A DNA stretch of 64,000 nucleotides from Burkholderiaceae bacterium (GTDB lineage Bacteria > Pseudomonadota > Gammaproteobacteria > Burkholderiales > Burkholderiaceae_E), in contig JAMLIR010000003.1 of the NCBI GenBank assembly GCA_023954045.1, forward strand, positions 163,824 through 227,823, written 5' to 3'. The stretch's first letter is position 1, and each line of letters starts with the position of its first letter. This document shows, one piece after another, positions 48,796 through 57,660 of this stretch. Made by a program: the position numbers and the translations under genes. The notes under the pieces are model-generated. The model was not told the origin of the DNA. It was given only the letters and a program-made list of their open reading frames with translations, and searched no databases.

Positions 48796-50028
48796 TCAGG
48801 CGGGCTCCTGGCCGAGTCGATCCTCGATCGAGCGCGGAGCGCGCGGCAGGCTCGGCGCGACGAGCATCCGTGCGAACAGCGCGAGGTAGACCGCGAACGG
48901 CGCCACCCAGAGCAGCGCGGCGGCGGCGACGGCCCAGTGGCCGAGCCCGTGCGCGGTCGCGGCGAGCCTGAGCAGCGCGGCGGCGAACATCGCGCCCCAG
49001 GCTGCAATCATCGGTCGCGGCACGTCGAGCGGCCGGCCGGTGTGGCGCAGCACGACGCGCGTCATCAGGCCGAGCATCATCATCCCGAGCGCGCCGACCG
49101 TGAACGCGTGGATCCAGGCCGCTTCCGGGACGAGGCCGGCGAGGTCGGCCGCCGCCTTCAGCGCGAACGCGAACAGCAGCCAGCCGAAGCCCAGGTGCAT
49201 CACGAACACCAGCGGGACGTCGGCGACGCGCCATCCGCGCCAGCGCGCGACGCGCCAGCCGTGAAGCACCAGGCACGCGAGCGCGGCGGCGCCGCTCCAG
49301 CGCGGGGGCGCGCCGCCGACGTCGAGCGCGGCGAGGACGACGACCGCGGCCACCGCCGGAGCGTCGAGCGCCATCACGAAGCGCGCCTGGTCGCCGCGGC
49401 CCCTCTCGCGCAACGCGTTGCCGGTGAAGATCGGCGTCAGCACGCCGCCCTTGAGCACGAACAGCACGATCAGCGCGTAGACGCCGGCGCGCAGGCCGCG
49501 CGCGGCGAGCGCGGCGTCCGCAGCGATCGCTCCCGCGTGCCAGGCGAGGTTCGCGCCTGCGAGTGCCGCGAGGACCGGCAGCAGCAGCAGGTACAACCGG
49601 TTCGGCGTGCGCAGCAACTGCGGCGCGACCGCGACGAAGACCGCCGGGAAGAACAGCGCGTCGATCGCCGCGCGCCACGAGGGCGCGAGCCACGGCCCGG
49701 ACCAGAGCGCGATCCGGCCTGCCGCCCAGAGCGCGACCAGCAGCGCGAGCCGCGCGCCGCGCACCTCGGCCGTCCCCGGCCAGCTCGGCAGCGCGGTCAG
49801 AGTGATGCCCACGACGATCGCGGCGGCGAAGCCGAACAGCATTTCGTGGCCGTGCCAGAGCGCGAGCGGCACGCCGGCCGGGGGCACGCTCCACAGCCCG
49901 AGCCACGCGCCGAGCCAGGCCGGCGCGAGCGCCAGCGCGTAGAGCGCGCCGAGCAGGTAGAACGGGCGGAACGGGCTCGTCCACAACGGCGCGCCGGCCG
50001 GCGAGAGCGAACCGGCGACGCGGCTCAT
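48796..50028 (-). CDS. nnrS: NnrS family membrane protein
   Basis: The 410-residue product is a twelve-helix membrane protein of the NnrS family, linked to nitric-oxide stress and denitrification; described members bind heme and copper. Typical segments are WTSPFRPFYLLGALYA at the N-terminus, WHGHEMLFGFAAAIVVGITLTALPSW, and HAFTVGALGMMMLGLMTRVVLRHTGRP. It lies 28 bases downstream of the large indolepyruvate oxidoreductase gene on the same strand, but no denitrification genes are nearby. Confidence 0.9.
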   Translation of the reverse strand: MSRVAGSLSPAGAPLWTSPFRPFYLLGALYALALAPAWLGAWLGLWSVPPAGVPLALWHGHEMLFGFAAAIVVGITLTALPSWPGTAEVRGARLALLVALWAAGRIALWSGPWLAPSWRAAIDALFFPAVFVAVAPQLLRTPNRLYLLLLPVLAALAGANLAWHAGAIAADAALAARGLRAGVYALIVLFVLKGGVLTPIFTGNALRERGRGDQARFVMALDAPAVAAVVVLAALDVGGAPPRWSGAAALACLVLHGWRVARWRGWRVADVPLVFVMHLGFGWLLFAFALKAAADLAGLVPEAAWIHAFTVGALGMMMLGLMTRVVLRHTGRPLDVPRPMIAAWGAMFAAALLRLAATAHGLGHWAVAAAALLWVAPFAVYLALFARMLVAPSLPRAPRSIEDRLGQEPA

Positions 50029-50056
50029 CGGCGCGCCCGCGAAGGCCGGCGCCGCA

Positions 50057-53000
50057 TCAGGCGGCCTCGAGCGCGGCGGTGGGCGCCGCGGGCGCGCGCA
50101 GCGTCGCGAGGAGTTCGGCCTGGCGCCTGCGCGCGGCCTCGGCGTTGCGCTGGCGCACCGGCCCGTAGCCGCGGATGCTCTCGGGCAGCGCGGCGATCCG
50201 GGCGGCGGTGGGCAGGCTGCCGTGATCGAGCCTCCCGAGCAGCATCGCGATCGTCGACTCGTACTCGGCGATCAGCGCGCGTTCGAGCCGGCGCTCGGCT
50301 CCCGCGCCGAACGGATCGAACGGCGTGTCGCGCAGGAACTTCAGGCGCGCGAGCACGCGCAGCGCGTGGAGCAGCCACGGGCCGTAGCGATGCTTGCGCG
50401 GCTCGCCAGTGTGCGGGTCCACCGGCCCGCGCCGCGGCGCGCCCAGGTGGAAGTGCATCCGGAAGTCGCCGTCGAAGGTCGCGCGCAGCGCGCGCTCGAA
50501 CTCGCCGTCGGTGTAGAGCCGGGCGACCTCGTAGGCGTCCTTGCGCGCCAGCAGCCGGAACCATCCGCGCGCGACCGCCTCGGTGAACGCGGTGCTGTCG
50601 GGATCGATCCCGCGCTCGGCACGGCGCGCGCGTTCCACCAGATCGGTGTAGCGCCGCGCGTACACGGCGTCCTGGTAGGCGACCAGGTAGTCGCGGCGGC
50701 GCGCGATCAGTTCGTCGACGTCGCGCGACAGCCGGTGCGCCTCGAGCTCCGGCTCGGCCGCGCGCGCGAGCCGCTCGACGCCCTCGGGATCGAACGCGGC
50801 ACGCCGGCCCCAGAGGAAGGCCGCGCGATTGTCGTCGACGGCGACGCCGTTCAGTTCGATCGCGCGCATCAGCGCTTCGGACGAGACCGGCACCAGGCCC
50901 TTCTGCCAGGCATAGCCGAGCAGGAACGTGTTGGTCGCGATCGAGTGGCCCATCAGCAGCGCCGCCAGGCGCGAGGCGTCGACGAACTCGGCCGCGCCGT
51001 CGCCGACCGCGTCGGAGAGCTGGCGCTGCATCGCCGCGAGCGGGAACGGGAAGTCGGGGTTGCGCACGAAGTCCCCGGTGATCGCCTGGCCCGTGTTGGC
51101 GATCGCGCGCGTCAGGCCGCCGCGGGTCTTCGACAGCGCGTCGTCGCCGACCGCGACGATCAGGTCGCAGCCGAGCACGAGGTTCGCCTCCCCGGTGGCG
51201 ACACGGGCGGCGTGGATCGCCTCCTGCCGGTCGGCGATGCGCACGTGCGACATGACCGCGCCGCCCTTCTGCGCGAGGCCCGTCATGTCGAGGACCGAGA
51301 CGCCCTTGCCTTCGAGGTGCGCGGCCATCCCGACGAGCGCGCCGATCGTGACCACGCCGGTGCCGCCGACCCCGGCGACGACGATGCTCCACGGCGTCGC
51401 CAGCGCGGGCAGCGAGGGCTCGGGAAGCCCGGCGAAGTCGCCCGCTTTCGCGGCGACGCCGTCGCCGCGCCGCAAGGTTCCGCCCTCCACGGTGACGATG
51501 CTCGGGCAGAAGCCGGCGACGCACGAGTAGTCCTTGTTGCACGAGAACTGGTCGATCGCTCGCTTGCGCCCGAACTCGGTCTCGACCGGCACCACAGACA
51601 GGCAGTTCGACTTGGCGCTGCAGTCGCCGCAGCCGTCGCAGACCAGTTCGTTGATGAACACCCGCGTCGCGGGATCGGGGTAGGCCCCGCGCTTGCGGCG
51701 CCGGCGCTTCTCGGCCGCGCAGGTCTGGTCGTAGATCAGCGCCGTCACGCCGGGCGCCTCGCGCAGCTCGCGCTGGACCGCGTCGAGGTCGTCGCGGGGG
51801 CGCAGCTGCACGCCCGGCGCGAAGCCGGCGTCGCCCGGATAGTGCGACGGATCCTCGGCGAGCACGACGATGCGCCCGACGCCCTCGGCGGCCAGTTGCC
51901 GCGTGATCTGCGGCACGGTGATCGGGCCGTCGACCGGCTGCCCGCCGGTCATCGCCACCGCGTCGTTGTAGAGGATCTTGTAGGTGATGTTCACGCGCGC
52001 GGCGACCGCCGCGCGGATCGCCAGCAACCCCGAGTGGTAGTAGGTTCCGTCGCCCATGTTCGCGAACACGTGCCGCGTGCCCGAGTGCCCGGCGATGCCG
52101 AGCCAGTTGACGCCCTCGCCACCCATCTGCGCGATGGTGGCCGTGTTGCGCCCCATCCAGACCGCCATCAGGTGGCAGCCGACGCCGGCGACCGCGCACG
52201 AATCCTGCGGCACCTTCGTCGACTGGTTGTGCGGGCAGCCCGAGCAGAACCACGGCGTGCGCTGCACCGCCAGCCGCGGCTGCGCGAGCGCGGCCTCCTT
52301 CGCGTCGAGGAACGCGAGGCGCTCGCGGATCGCCGGCGCGTCGTGGAAGCGGCCGATCCGCGCGGCGATCGCGCGCGCCACGATCGCCGGCGTGAGCTCG
52401 CCGGTGGGCGGCAGCAGCCAGTGGCCGTAGGGTCCCGCGCCTGCCTGCGCGAGGCCGCCCGAGGGCGCTGCAGCGGCCCGCGGCGAGGCGCCGGTCTCCG
52501 GCATCCACTCGTCGCTGTCGGCGAACTTGCCGACCACCCGCGGGCGCACGTCCTCGCGCCAGGCGTACAGCTGTTCCTTCAGCTGGTATTCGATGATCTG
52601 GCGCTTCTCCTCGACGACGAGGATCTCCTCCAGGCCCTCGGCGAAGCGGCGCACGCCTTCGGCGTCCAGCGGCCAGGGCATCGCGACCTTGTACAGCCGC
52701 AGGCCGATCGCGGCGGCGCCGCGCTCGTCGATGCCGAGGTCGTCGAGCGCCTGGCGCACGTCGAGGTAGGCCTTGCCGCAGGCGACGATGCCCAGCCGCG
52801 CTCGCGGCGAATCGAACACCAGCCGGTTGAGCCGGTTGGCGCGCGCGTAGGCGATCGCGGCGTAGACCTTGTACTCGTGCATCCGCCGCTCCTGCACCAG
52901 CTGCGGATCGGGCCAGCGCAGGTGCAGGCCGTCGGGAGGCAGGACGAAGTCGTCGGGCAGGCGGATCGTGACCCGCTCGGGGTCGATCTCGACCGAGGCC

Positions 53001-53626
53001 GAGCTCTCGACGGTGTCGGCGGTGGTCTTCAGCGCCACCCAGCACCCCGAGTAGCGCGACATCGCCCAGCCGTGCAGCCCGAGGTCGAGGCACTCCTGGA
53101 TGCTCGCGGGAGCGAGCACCGGGATGCCGCAGGCGGAGAACACGTGCTCGCTCTGGTGCGCGACCGACGACGAGCGCGCGGCCGGGTCGTCGCCCGCCAC
53201 CAGCAGCACGCCGCCGTGCTTCGCGCTGCCCGCGTAATTGGCATTCTTCAGCACGTCGACGCTGCGATCGACGCCGGGCCCCTTGCCGTACCACATCGCG
53301 AAGACGCCGTCGTACTTCGGATCCGGGAACAGGTGCAGCTGCTGGGTGCCCCAGATCGCGGTCGCCGCGAGGTCTTCGTTGACCGCCGGGTGGAACGTGA
53401 CGCGGTGCCCCTGCAGCCAGGGCTGCGCGCCGTGCAGCGCGGTGTCGAGGCCGCCGAGCGGCGACCCGCGGTACCCCGAGACGTAGCCTGCGGTGTTCAG
53501 GCCGGCCGCGGCGTCGCGCTGGTGCTGCAGCATCGGCAGGCGCGCGAGCGCCTGCACGCCGGTCAGGAAGACGCGGCCGTGCTCGAGCTGGTACTTGTCG
53601 TCGAGGGAGACGCTTGCAAGGGTCAT
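50057..53626 (-). CDS. Indolepyruvate ferredoxin oxidoreductase family protein (single-chain fusion)
   Basis: The 1189-residue protein carries all catalytic domains of a 2-oxoacid:ferredoxin oxidoreductase. The N-terminal pyrimidine domain contains GYVSGYRGSPLGGLD. The thiamine pyrophosphate region has NMGDGTYYHSGLLAIRAA and ILYNDAVAMTGGQPVDG. A ferredoxin-like segment has CDGCGDCSAKSNC and CNKDYSCVAGFC. The gamma domain has VAGVGGTGVVTIGALVGMAAHLEG. It is the long form common in Proteobacteria, which oxidises indolepyruvate or other aryl or branched 2-oxo acids. A two-subunit relative lies at 39999-43606. Divergent from the alpha/beta-hydrolase gene at 53800. Confidence 0.93.
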   Translation of the reverse strand: MTLASVSLDDKYQLEHGRVFLTGVQALARLPMLQHQRDAAAGLNTAGYVSGYRGSPLGGLDTALHGAQPWLQGHRVTFHPAVNEDLAATAIWGTQQLHLFPDPKYDGVFAMWYGKGPGVDRSVDVLKNANYAGSAKHGGVLLVAGDDPAARSSSVAHQSEHVFSACGIPVLAPASIQECLDLGLHGWAMSRYSGCWVALKTTADTVESSASVEIDPERVTIRLPDDFVLPPDGLHLRWPDPQLVQERRMHEYKVYAAIAYARANRLNRLVFDSPRARLGIVACGKAYLDVRQALDDLGIDERGAAAIGLRLYKVAMPWPLDAEGVRRFAEGLEEILVVEEKRQIIEYQLKEQLYAWREDVRPRVVGKFADSDEWMPETGASPRAAAAPSGGLAQAGAGPYGHWLLPPTGELTPAIVARAIAARIGRFHDAPAIRERLAFLDAKEAALAQPRLAVQRTPWFCSGCPHNQSTKVPQDSCAVAGVGCHLMAVWMGRNTATIAQMGGEGVNWLGIAGHSGTRHVFANMGDGTYYHSGLLAIRAAVAARVNITYKILYNDAVAMTGGQPVDGPITVPQITRQLAAEGVGRIVVLAEDPSHYPGDAGFAPGVQLRPRDDLDAVQRELREAPGVTALIYDQTCAAEKRRRRKRGAYPDPATRVFINELVCDGCGDCSAKSNCLSVVPVETEFGRKRAIDQFSCNKDYSCVAGFCPSIVTVEGGTLRRGDGVAAKAGDFAGLPEPSLPALATPWSIVVAGVGGTGVVTIGALVGMAAHLEGKGVSVLDMTGLAQKGGAVMSHVRIADRQEAIHAARVATGEANLVLGCDLIVAVGDDALSKTRGGLTRAIANTGQAITGDFVRNPDFPFPLAAMQRQLSDAVGDGAAEFVDASRLAALLMGHSIATNTFLLGYAWQKGLVPVSSEALMRAIELNGVAVDDNRAAFLWGRRAAFDPEGVERLARAAEPELEAHRLSRDVDELIARRRDYLVAYQDAVYARRYTDLVERARRAERGIDPDSTAFTEAVARGWFRLLARKDAYEVARLYTDGEFERALRATFDGDFRMHFHLGAPRRGPVDPHTGEPRKHRYGPWLLHALRVLARLKFLRDTPFDPFGAGAERRLERALIAEYESTIAMLLGRLDHGSLPTAARIAALPESIRGYGPVRQRNAEAARRRQAELLATLRAPAAPTAALEAA

Positions 53627-53799
53627 GATCGCCCCGGGAATCGGCGTGCGTCGGGATCAAGCATAGGCAGCCGCGAAGCCCCGAACAAGCGCCGCTCGGC
53701 CGATCCCTTGATCTGTGCGAGGTCCGGCGCCGGTATATCGTTCGGAGCGGGCGCACGACCACGGCGCCCGGCCACGCAGGCGGGTGGTGCGACGGGAGG

Positions 53800-54612
53800 A
53801 TGCAGATGACGGCAGCGACGATCCGCAGGGGGTTCGCCGACCTGGGCGACGGCCAGGTGCACTACGCGCAGTGCGGGGCGGACGACGCGCCGGCCGTCCT
53901 GCTGCTGCACCAGACGCCGCGCAGCTGGGCGGAGTACCGGTCGGTGCTGCCGCTGCTCGGCGAGCGCCATCGCGCGATCGCGATGGACACGATCGGCTTC
54001 GGCGACTCGGCGCGCCCGCCGTGGCCGGGAAGCATCGAGCGCTGGGCCGCCGTCGCCGCCGAACTGCTCGATGCGCTCGGGGTCGAGCGCGCGCACGTCG
54101 TCGGCCACCACACGGGCGGCGTCATCGCGGTCGAGCTCGCCGCGGCGTTCCCGGAGCGCGTCGACCGCCTGGTGCTGTCGTCGACCCCGTTCACAAACGC
54201 GGCGTTCCGGCGCGAGCGCGCCGGGCGAGCGCCGATCGACGAGGTCGTTCGCAGCGCCGACGGCGCGCATCTCGCCGCGCTGTGGCGCAAGCGCCAGCCG
54301 TTCTATCCGGCCGATCGCCCCGACCTGCTCGAGGCCTTCGTCGCCGACGCGCTGAAGGTCCTCGACCGCGTCGAGGACGGCCATCGGGCGGTCGCCGCCT
54401 ACCATATGGAGACGCGCATCGCGCGGGTCGTGCAGCCGGCGCTGGTGATCCGGGCCACCGCCGATCCGTTCGCGTCGCCGCATGCCGCCGAGCTGTGCGC
54501 GCGGCTGCCGCGCGCGCGTCTGGTCGACATCGACGGCGGCATGGTGCCGCTGCCGGAGCAGATGCCGCAGGCGTTCGCCATGGCGGTGCTCGAATTCCTC
54601 GAAGGGCGCTGA
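53800..54612 (+). CDS. Alpha/beta-hydrolase-fold protein lacking canonical catalytic residues
   Basis: The 270-residue product has the fold signature VLLLHQTPRSWAEY (oxyanion region), MDTIGFGDSARP and VVGHHTGGVIAVELAAAFPERVDRLVLSS. The nucleophile elbow reads GHHTG instead of GxSxG, so His occupies the Ser position. The segment that normally carries the catalytic His reads IDGGMVPLPEQMP, with Met in its place. It is therefore either a hydrolase with an unusual mechanism or a non-catalytic relative. It is convergent with the TctC-like gene, five bases apart. ATG 53800 follows GGGAGGATGC. Confidence 0.85.
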   Translation: MQMTAATIRRGFADLGDGQVHYAQCGADDAPAVLLLHQTPRSWAEYRSVLPLLGERHRAIAMDTIGFGDSARPPWPGSIERWAAVAAELLDALGVERAHVVGHHTGGVIAVELAAAFPERVDRLVLSSTPFTNAAFRRERAGRAPIDEVVRSADGAHLAALWRKRQPFYPADRPDLLEAFVADALKVLDRVEDGHRAVAAYHMETRIARVVQPALVIRATADPFASPHAAELCARLPRARLVDIDGGMVPLPEQMPQAFAMAVLEFLEGR

Positions 54613-54617
54613 CGCCG

Positions 54618-55586
54618 CTACTGGAGCTTCGCGCCGGTCAGCTCGATGATCCGGCGGTAACGGTCGATGTCCCGGCGGACCAGCGCCTCGAGTTCCGCGG
54701 GGCTGCCGGTGGCCGGCTCCAGCCCCGCGCCGACGAGCCGCTCGACGACGCCCTTGTCGTTCAGCGCGCGCCGGATCTCGGCATTCAGCCGCTCGACGAT
54801 CGCCGGCGGCGTGCCGGCCGGCGCGAGGATCGCGTACCAGTTGACGATCGCGAACTCCGGGTAGCCGCTCTCGGCGATGCTCGGGACCTCCGGCGCGATC
54901 GGCGTGCGCTGCCCGCTCGTCACCGCGACCGCGAGCAGCTTGCCTGCGCGCGCCTGGCGGATGCCGTTGCCGGCGACGACGAGCGACAGGTCGACCTGCC
55001 CGCCGAGGGTGTCGGCCAGCGCCTGGCCGCCGCCCTTGTACGGCACGTCCACCACGTCGATCCCGGCCATCCGCTTGAACCACTCGAACGCGAGGTAGTG
55101 CGGGCTGCTCGGGCCGAGCGACGCGAAGCTCAGGCGCCCCGGCTCGGCCTTCGCGCGCCGCACCAACTCGGGAACCGAGCGGATTCCGGTCGACGGATTT
55201 GCGACCAGCATCAGCGGCGAGGTCGTCAGCTGGGCAACGAACGCGAAGTCCTTCAGCGAGTCGTACGGCAGCTGGGGCGCGTAGGCGGCGTTGATCGCGT
55301 GGATGTCGGTGGTGAGCAGCAGCGTGTGGCCGTCGGCCGGCGCGGTCGCGACGATCCGGGACGCGATGACCGAGTTGCCGCCGGGGCGGTTCTCGACCAG
55401 CACCGGCTTGCCGAGCGACGCGGTCAGCTGCTCGGCGATCGCGCGGGCGGCGAGGTCGGTGCCGCCACCCGGACCGAAGGGCACGACGATGCGCACCGGC
55501 TGGGTCGGGAAGTCGGCGGCCTGGGCGAGCGCGGGCAGCCACGCGGCGAGCACCAGGAGGATCGACGAGAGCAAGGAGTTCATCAT
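54618..55586 (-). CDS. Bug/TctC-family periplasmic solute-binding protein
   Basis: The 322-residue product has a signal peptide (SSILLVLAAWLPALAQAADFPTQ) and the Bug-family features VRIVVPFGPGGGTDLAARAIAEQL and VENRPGGNSVIASRIVA. Such proteins bind carboxylates and are very numerous in Burkholderiales; most are orphans without TctA/TctB membrane partners, as here. It is the last gene of the acyl-CoA catabolic operon (58 bases after the preceding gene), so the ligand may be the acid that pathway consumes. CAGGAG precedes the tandem ATGATG start. Confidence 0.9.
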   Translation of the reverse strand: MMNSLLSSILLVLAAWLPALAQAADFPTQPVRIVVPFGPGGGTDLAARAIAEQLTASLGKPVLVENRPGGNSVIASRIVATAPADGHTLLLTTDIHAINAAYAPQLPYDSLKDFAFVAQLTTSPLMLVANPSTGIRSVPELVRRAKAEPGRLSFASLGPSSPHYLAFEWFKRMAGIDVVDVPYKGGGQALADTLGGQVDLSLVVAGNGIRQARAGKLLAVAVTSGQRTPIAPEVPSIAESGYPEFAIVNWYAILAPAGTPPAIVERLNAEIRRALNDKGVVERLVGAGLEPATGSPAELEALVRRDIDRYRRIIELTGAKLQ

Positions 55587-55644
55587 CGGTCTCCTGTTGG
55601 GAGGGTGGAGCGGGCCAGCGGGGTGGGGTGCTCGCGCCCCGCGC

Positions 55645-57660
55645 TCAGCCGGTCCGCGCGAAGTCGGGGCTGCGCCGCTCGTGAAAGGCGGCGATGCCTT
55701 CGCGGGCCGCGGCGGTGCAGGCGCTCGCGCCGAAGGCGCGGTAGCCCGCTTCGAGCGCGGCCGCGAGCGTCGGCGCGGCCGCCGCCTCGCGCACCGCGTT
55801 CTCGATCAGCACGACCGTCGCGCGGCTGAGCGTCGCGCCGCCCGGGCCCTGCCCGGCGTCGTCGGCGAAAGGCGGCACCGTGACCGGGCCGTCGGGGATC
55901 GGCGATCGTCGCCCGGCCAGCGCGCGCACGCGCGAGACAGCCGCCGCCACCAGCGATTGCGGGTCGTCGGCAAGCGCGTCGACGATGCCGAGCTCGTGCG
56001 CGCGCACCGCCTTCAGCCTGTCGGCCCGGCGCAGCATTCCGTGGAAGACGCTCGCCGCGGCCGGCCAGCGTCGATAGGGAACGACCATCGCGCCGATGCC
56101 CGGCACGATCCCCAGCGTGACCTCCGGCAACTGCATCCAGGCGTCGCGCATCGCGACCAGCGCGTGGCAGCGCATCGCGAGCTCGAATCCGCCGCCGAGC
56201 GCCATGCCGTTGAGCGCCGCGACCACCGGCTTGGCCATCGCGTCGAGGTGGACCAGCAGCCGCGAGCAGTCCCGCGCGTACTGCGCCGACGCGGCCGGGT
56301 CGCCGAGCATCGACGGGAAGCGGCCGATGTCCGCGCCCGCGCAGAACGCGCGCGTGCCGTAGCCGGTGATCACGAATCCGGCGACCGCGTCGTCGTGCTC
56401 GTGGCGCCGGATCACCGCGAGGATCTCGTCGGTCATCTCGTCGTGCAGCGCGTTGAGCGCCTCGGGCCTGCGCAGCGTGATCACCTTGACGTGGTCGATC
56501 TCGTCGACCAGCACGTGGCGCTCGAAGCGCTGGTAGTCGCCGAGCGGGCGCTTCGGCGCCGGCATGCCGGGACGCTCGCGGACGAAGCGCTGGAGGATCC
56601 GCGAGGACTCGGCCTCGCCAAGCTCGCGCATCAGCTCGAGCGGCCCGCGCTTGAAGCCCAGCGCGACCTTGCATCCGAGGTCGAGGTCGGCCGCTTCGCC
56701 GATCGTGCGGTCGAGGATGTCGACCGACTGCGAGAACAGCACGCCGAGCAGCCGGTCGCGCACCGCGGCCGCCGCGTCGGCCGCGACCTCGACGCGCTGG
56801 TTCGGCCCGACGGTGACCCAGTGATCGACCGAGCGGAAGATCGGGGCCGGACGGTAGTGTTCGCCTTCCTCGTCGGCCTGCAGCGTGTTGGTCTCGACGA
56901 TGATCGGGTTGCCGCGCGCCAGGTTCAGCACGAAGAACGGTCCCGCGTGCACGAAGTCGGCCGCGACGCTGTCGATCTCGCCGGCAGTGGCCCGATCGAG
57001 CAGCAGCGCCGACTCGTTGCACCAGTTGTCGAAGATCCGGTCGAGCATGAAGCAGGGCGCGTCGGCGGTGACCAGCGGCAGCTTTCCGGTCTCGCAGAAC
57101 AGCCGCCTGAGGTGCGCGACGAGCGCCGGATCGGCCTTCGGCCAGTCGATCACCTCGACCGCCGGATTGCGCCAGGCCGGCGCGAAGAAGTGCGTGACCG
57201 TGGCGCGCTCCGGGTGGCGAAGTTCGGCGAAGATCCGCGCCGCGGGCAGCGAGCTGGTGTTCGAGGTGACGATCGCGTCGGGCGCGATCCGCGCTTCGAC
57301 GTCGGCGAAGATCCGGCGCTTGAGCGCCAGGTTCTCGGTCGCCGCCTCGAGCACCCAGTCGGCGCCGGCGATCGCGTCGTAGTCGGTGCTGGTGCGCACG
57401 TCGGCGAGCACCGCCTGCGCCTGGTCCGCCTTCATCTTTCCTCGCGCGACCGCCTTCTCGGCGTAGCCGCGAAAGCGTGCCAGCGCGGCGTCGAGTGCCG
57501 GCTGCTGCAGGTCGATCATCGTCAGCGCGATCGAGGGCAGCGCGCTCTTCAGGTAGTAGCCGATGTCCGGGCCGATGGATCCGGCTCCGATGATCGCGAC
57601 ATGGCGCGGCATCGGCCGGCTCGGCGGCTGCAGCAGCGGGTTGGCGAATGGCCTGTTCAA
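55645..57660 (-). CDS. 3-hydroxyacyl-CoA dehydrogenase / enoyl-CoA hydratase fusion
   Basis: The product of about 671 residues carries out two beta-oxidation steps. The dehydrogenase is N-terminal: NAD-binding VAIIGAGSIGPDIGYYL, SNTSSLP, catalytic His in THFFAPAWRNPAVEVI. The crotonase is C-terminal: ALNGMALGGGFELAM and LPEVTLGIVPGIGA, both catalytic Glu present. This order is the reverse of FadB and matches archaeal-type hydratase/dehydrogenase fusions. TTG 57660 is preferred as start: GGGAGG lies just upstream and it overlaps the ligase stop as TTGA. ATG 57612 is the alternative and begins MPRHVAIIG without a ribosome-binding site. Confidence 0.9.
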   Translation of the reverse strand: MNRPFANPLLQPPSRPMPRHVAIIGAGSIGPDIGYYLKSALPSIALTMIDLQQPALDAALARFRGYAEKAVARGKMKADQAQAVLADVRTSTDYDAIAGADWVLEAATENLALKRRIFADVEARIAPDAIVTSNTSSLPAARIFAELRHPERATVTHFFAPAWRNPAVEVIDWPKADPALVAHLRRLFCETGKLPLVTADAPCFMLDRIFDNWCNESALLLDRATAGEIDSVAADFVHAGPFFVLNLARGNPIIVETNTLQADEEGEHYRPAPIFRSVDHWVTVGPNQRVEVAADAAAAVRDRLLGVLFSQSVDILDRTIGEAADLDLGCKVALGFKRGPLELMRELGEAESSRILQRFVRERPGMPAPKRPLGDYQRFERHVLVDEIDHVKVITLRRPEALNALHDEMTDEILAVIRRHEHDDAVAGFVITGYGTRAFCAGADIGRFPSMLGDPAASAQYARDCSRLLVHLDAMAKPVVAALNGMALGGGFELAMRCHALVAMRDAWMQLPEVTLGIVPGIGAMVVPYRRWPAAASVFHGMLRRADRLKAVRAHELGIVDALADDPQSLVAAAVSRVRALAGRRSPIPDGPVTVPPFADDAGQGPGGATLSRATVVLIENAVREAAAAPTLAAALEAGYRAFGASACTAAAREGIAAFHERRSPDFARTG

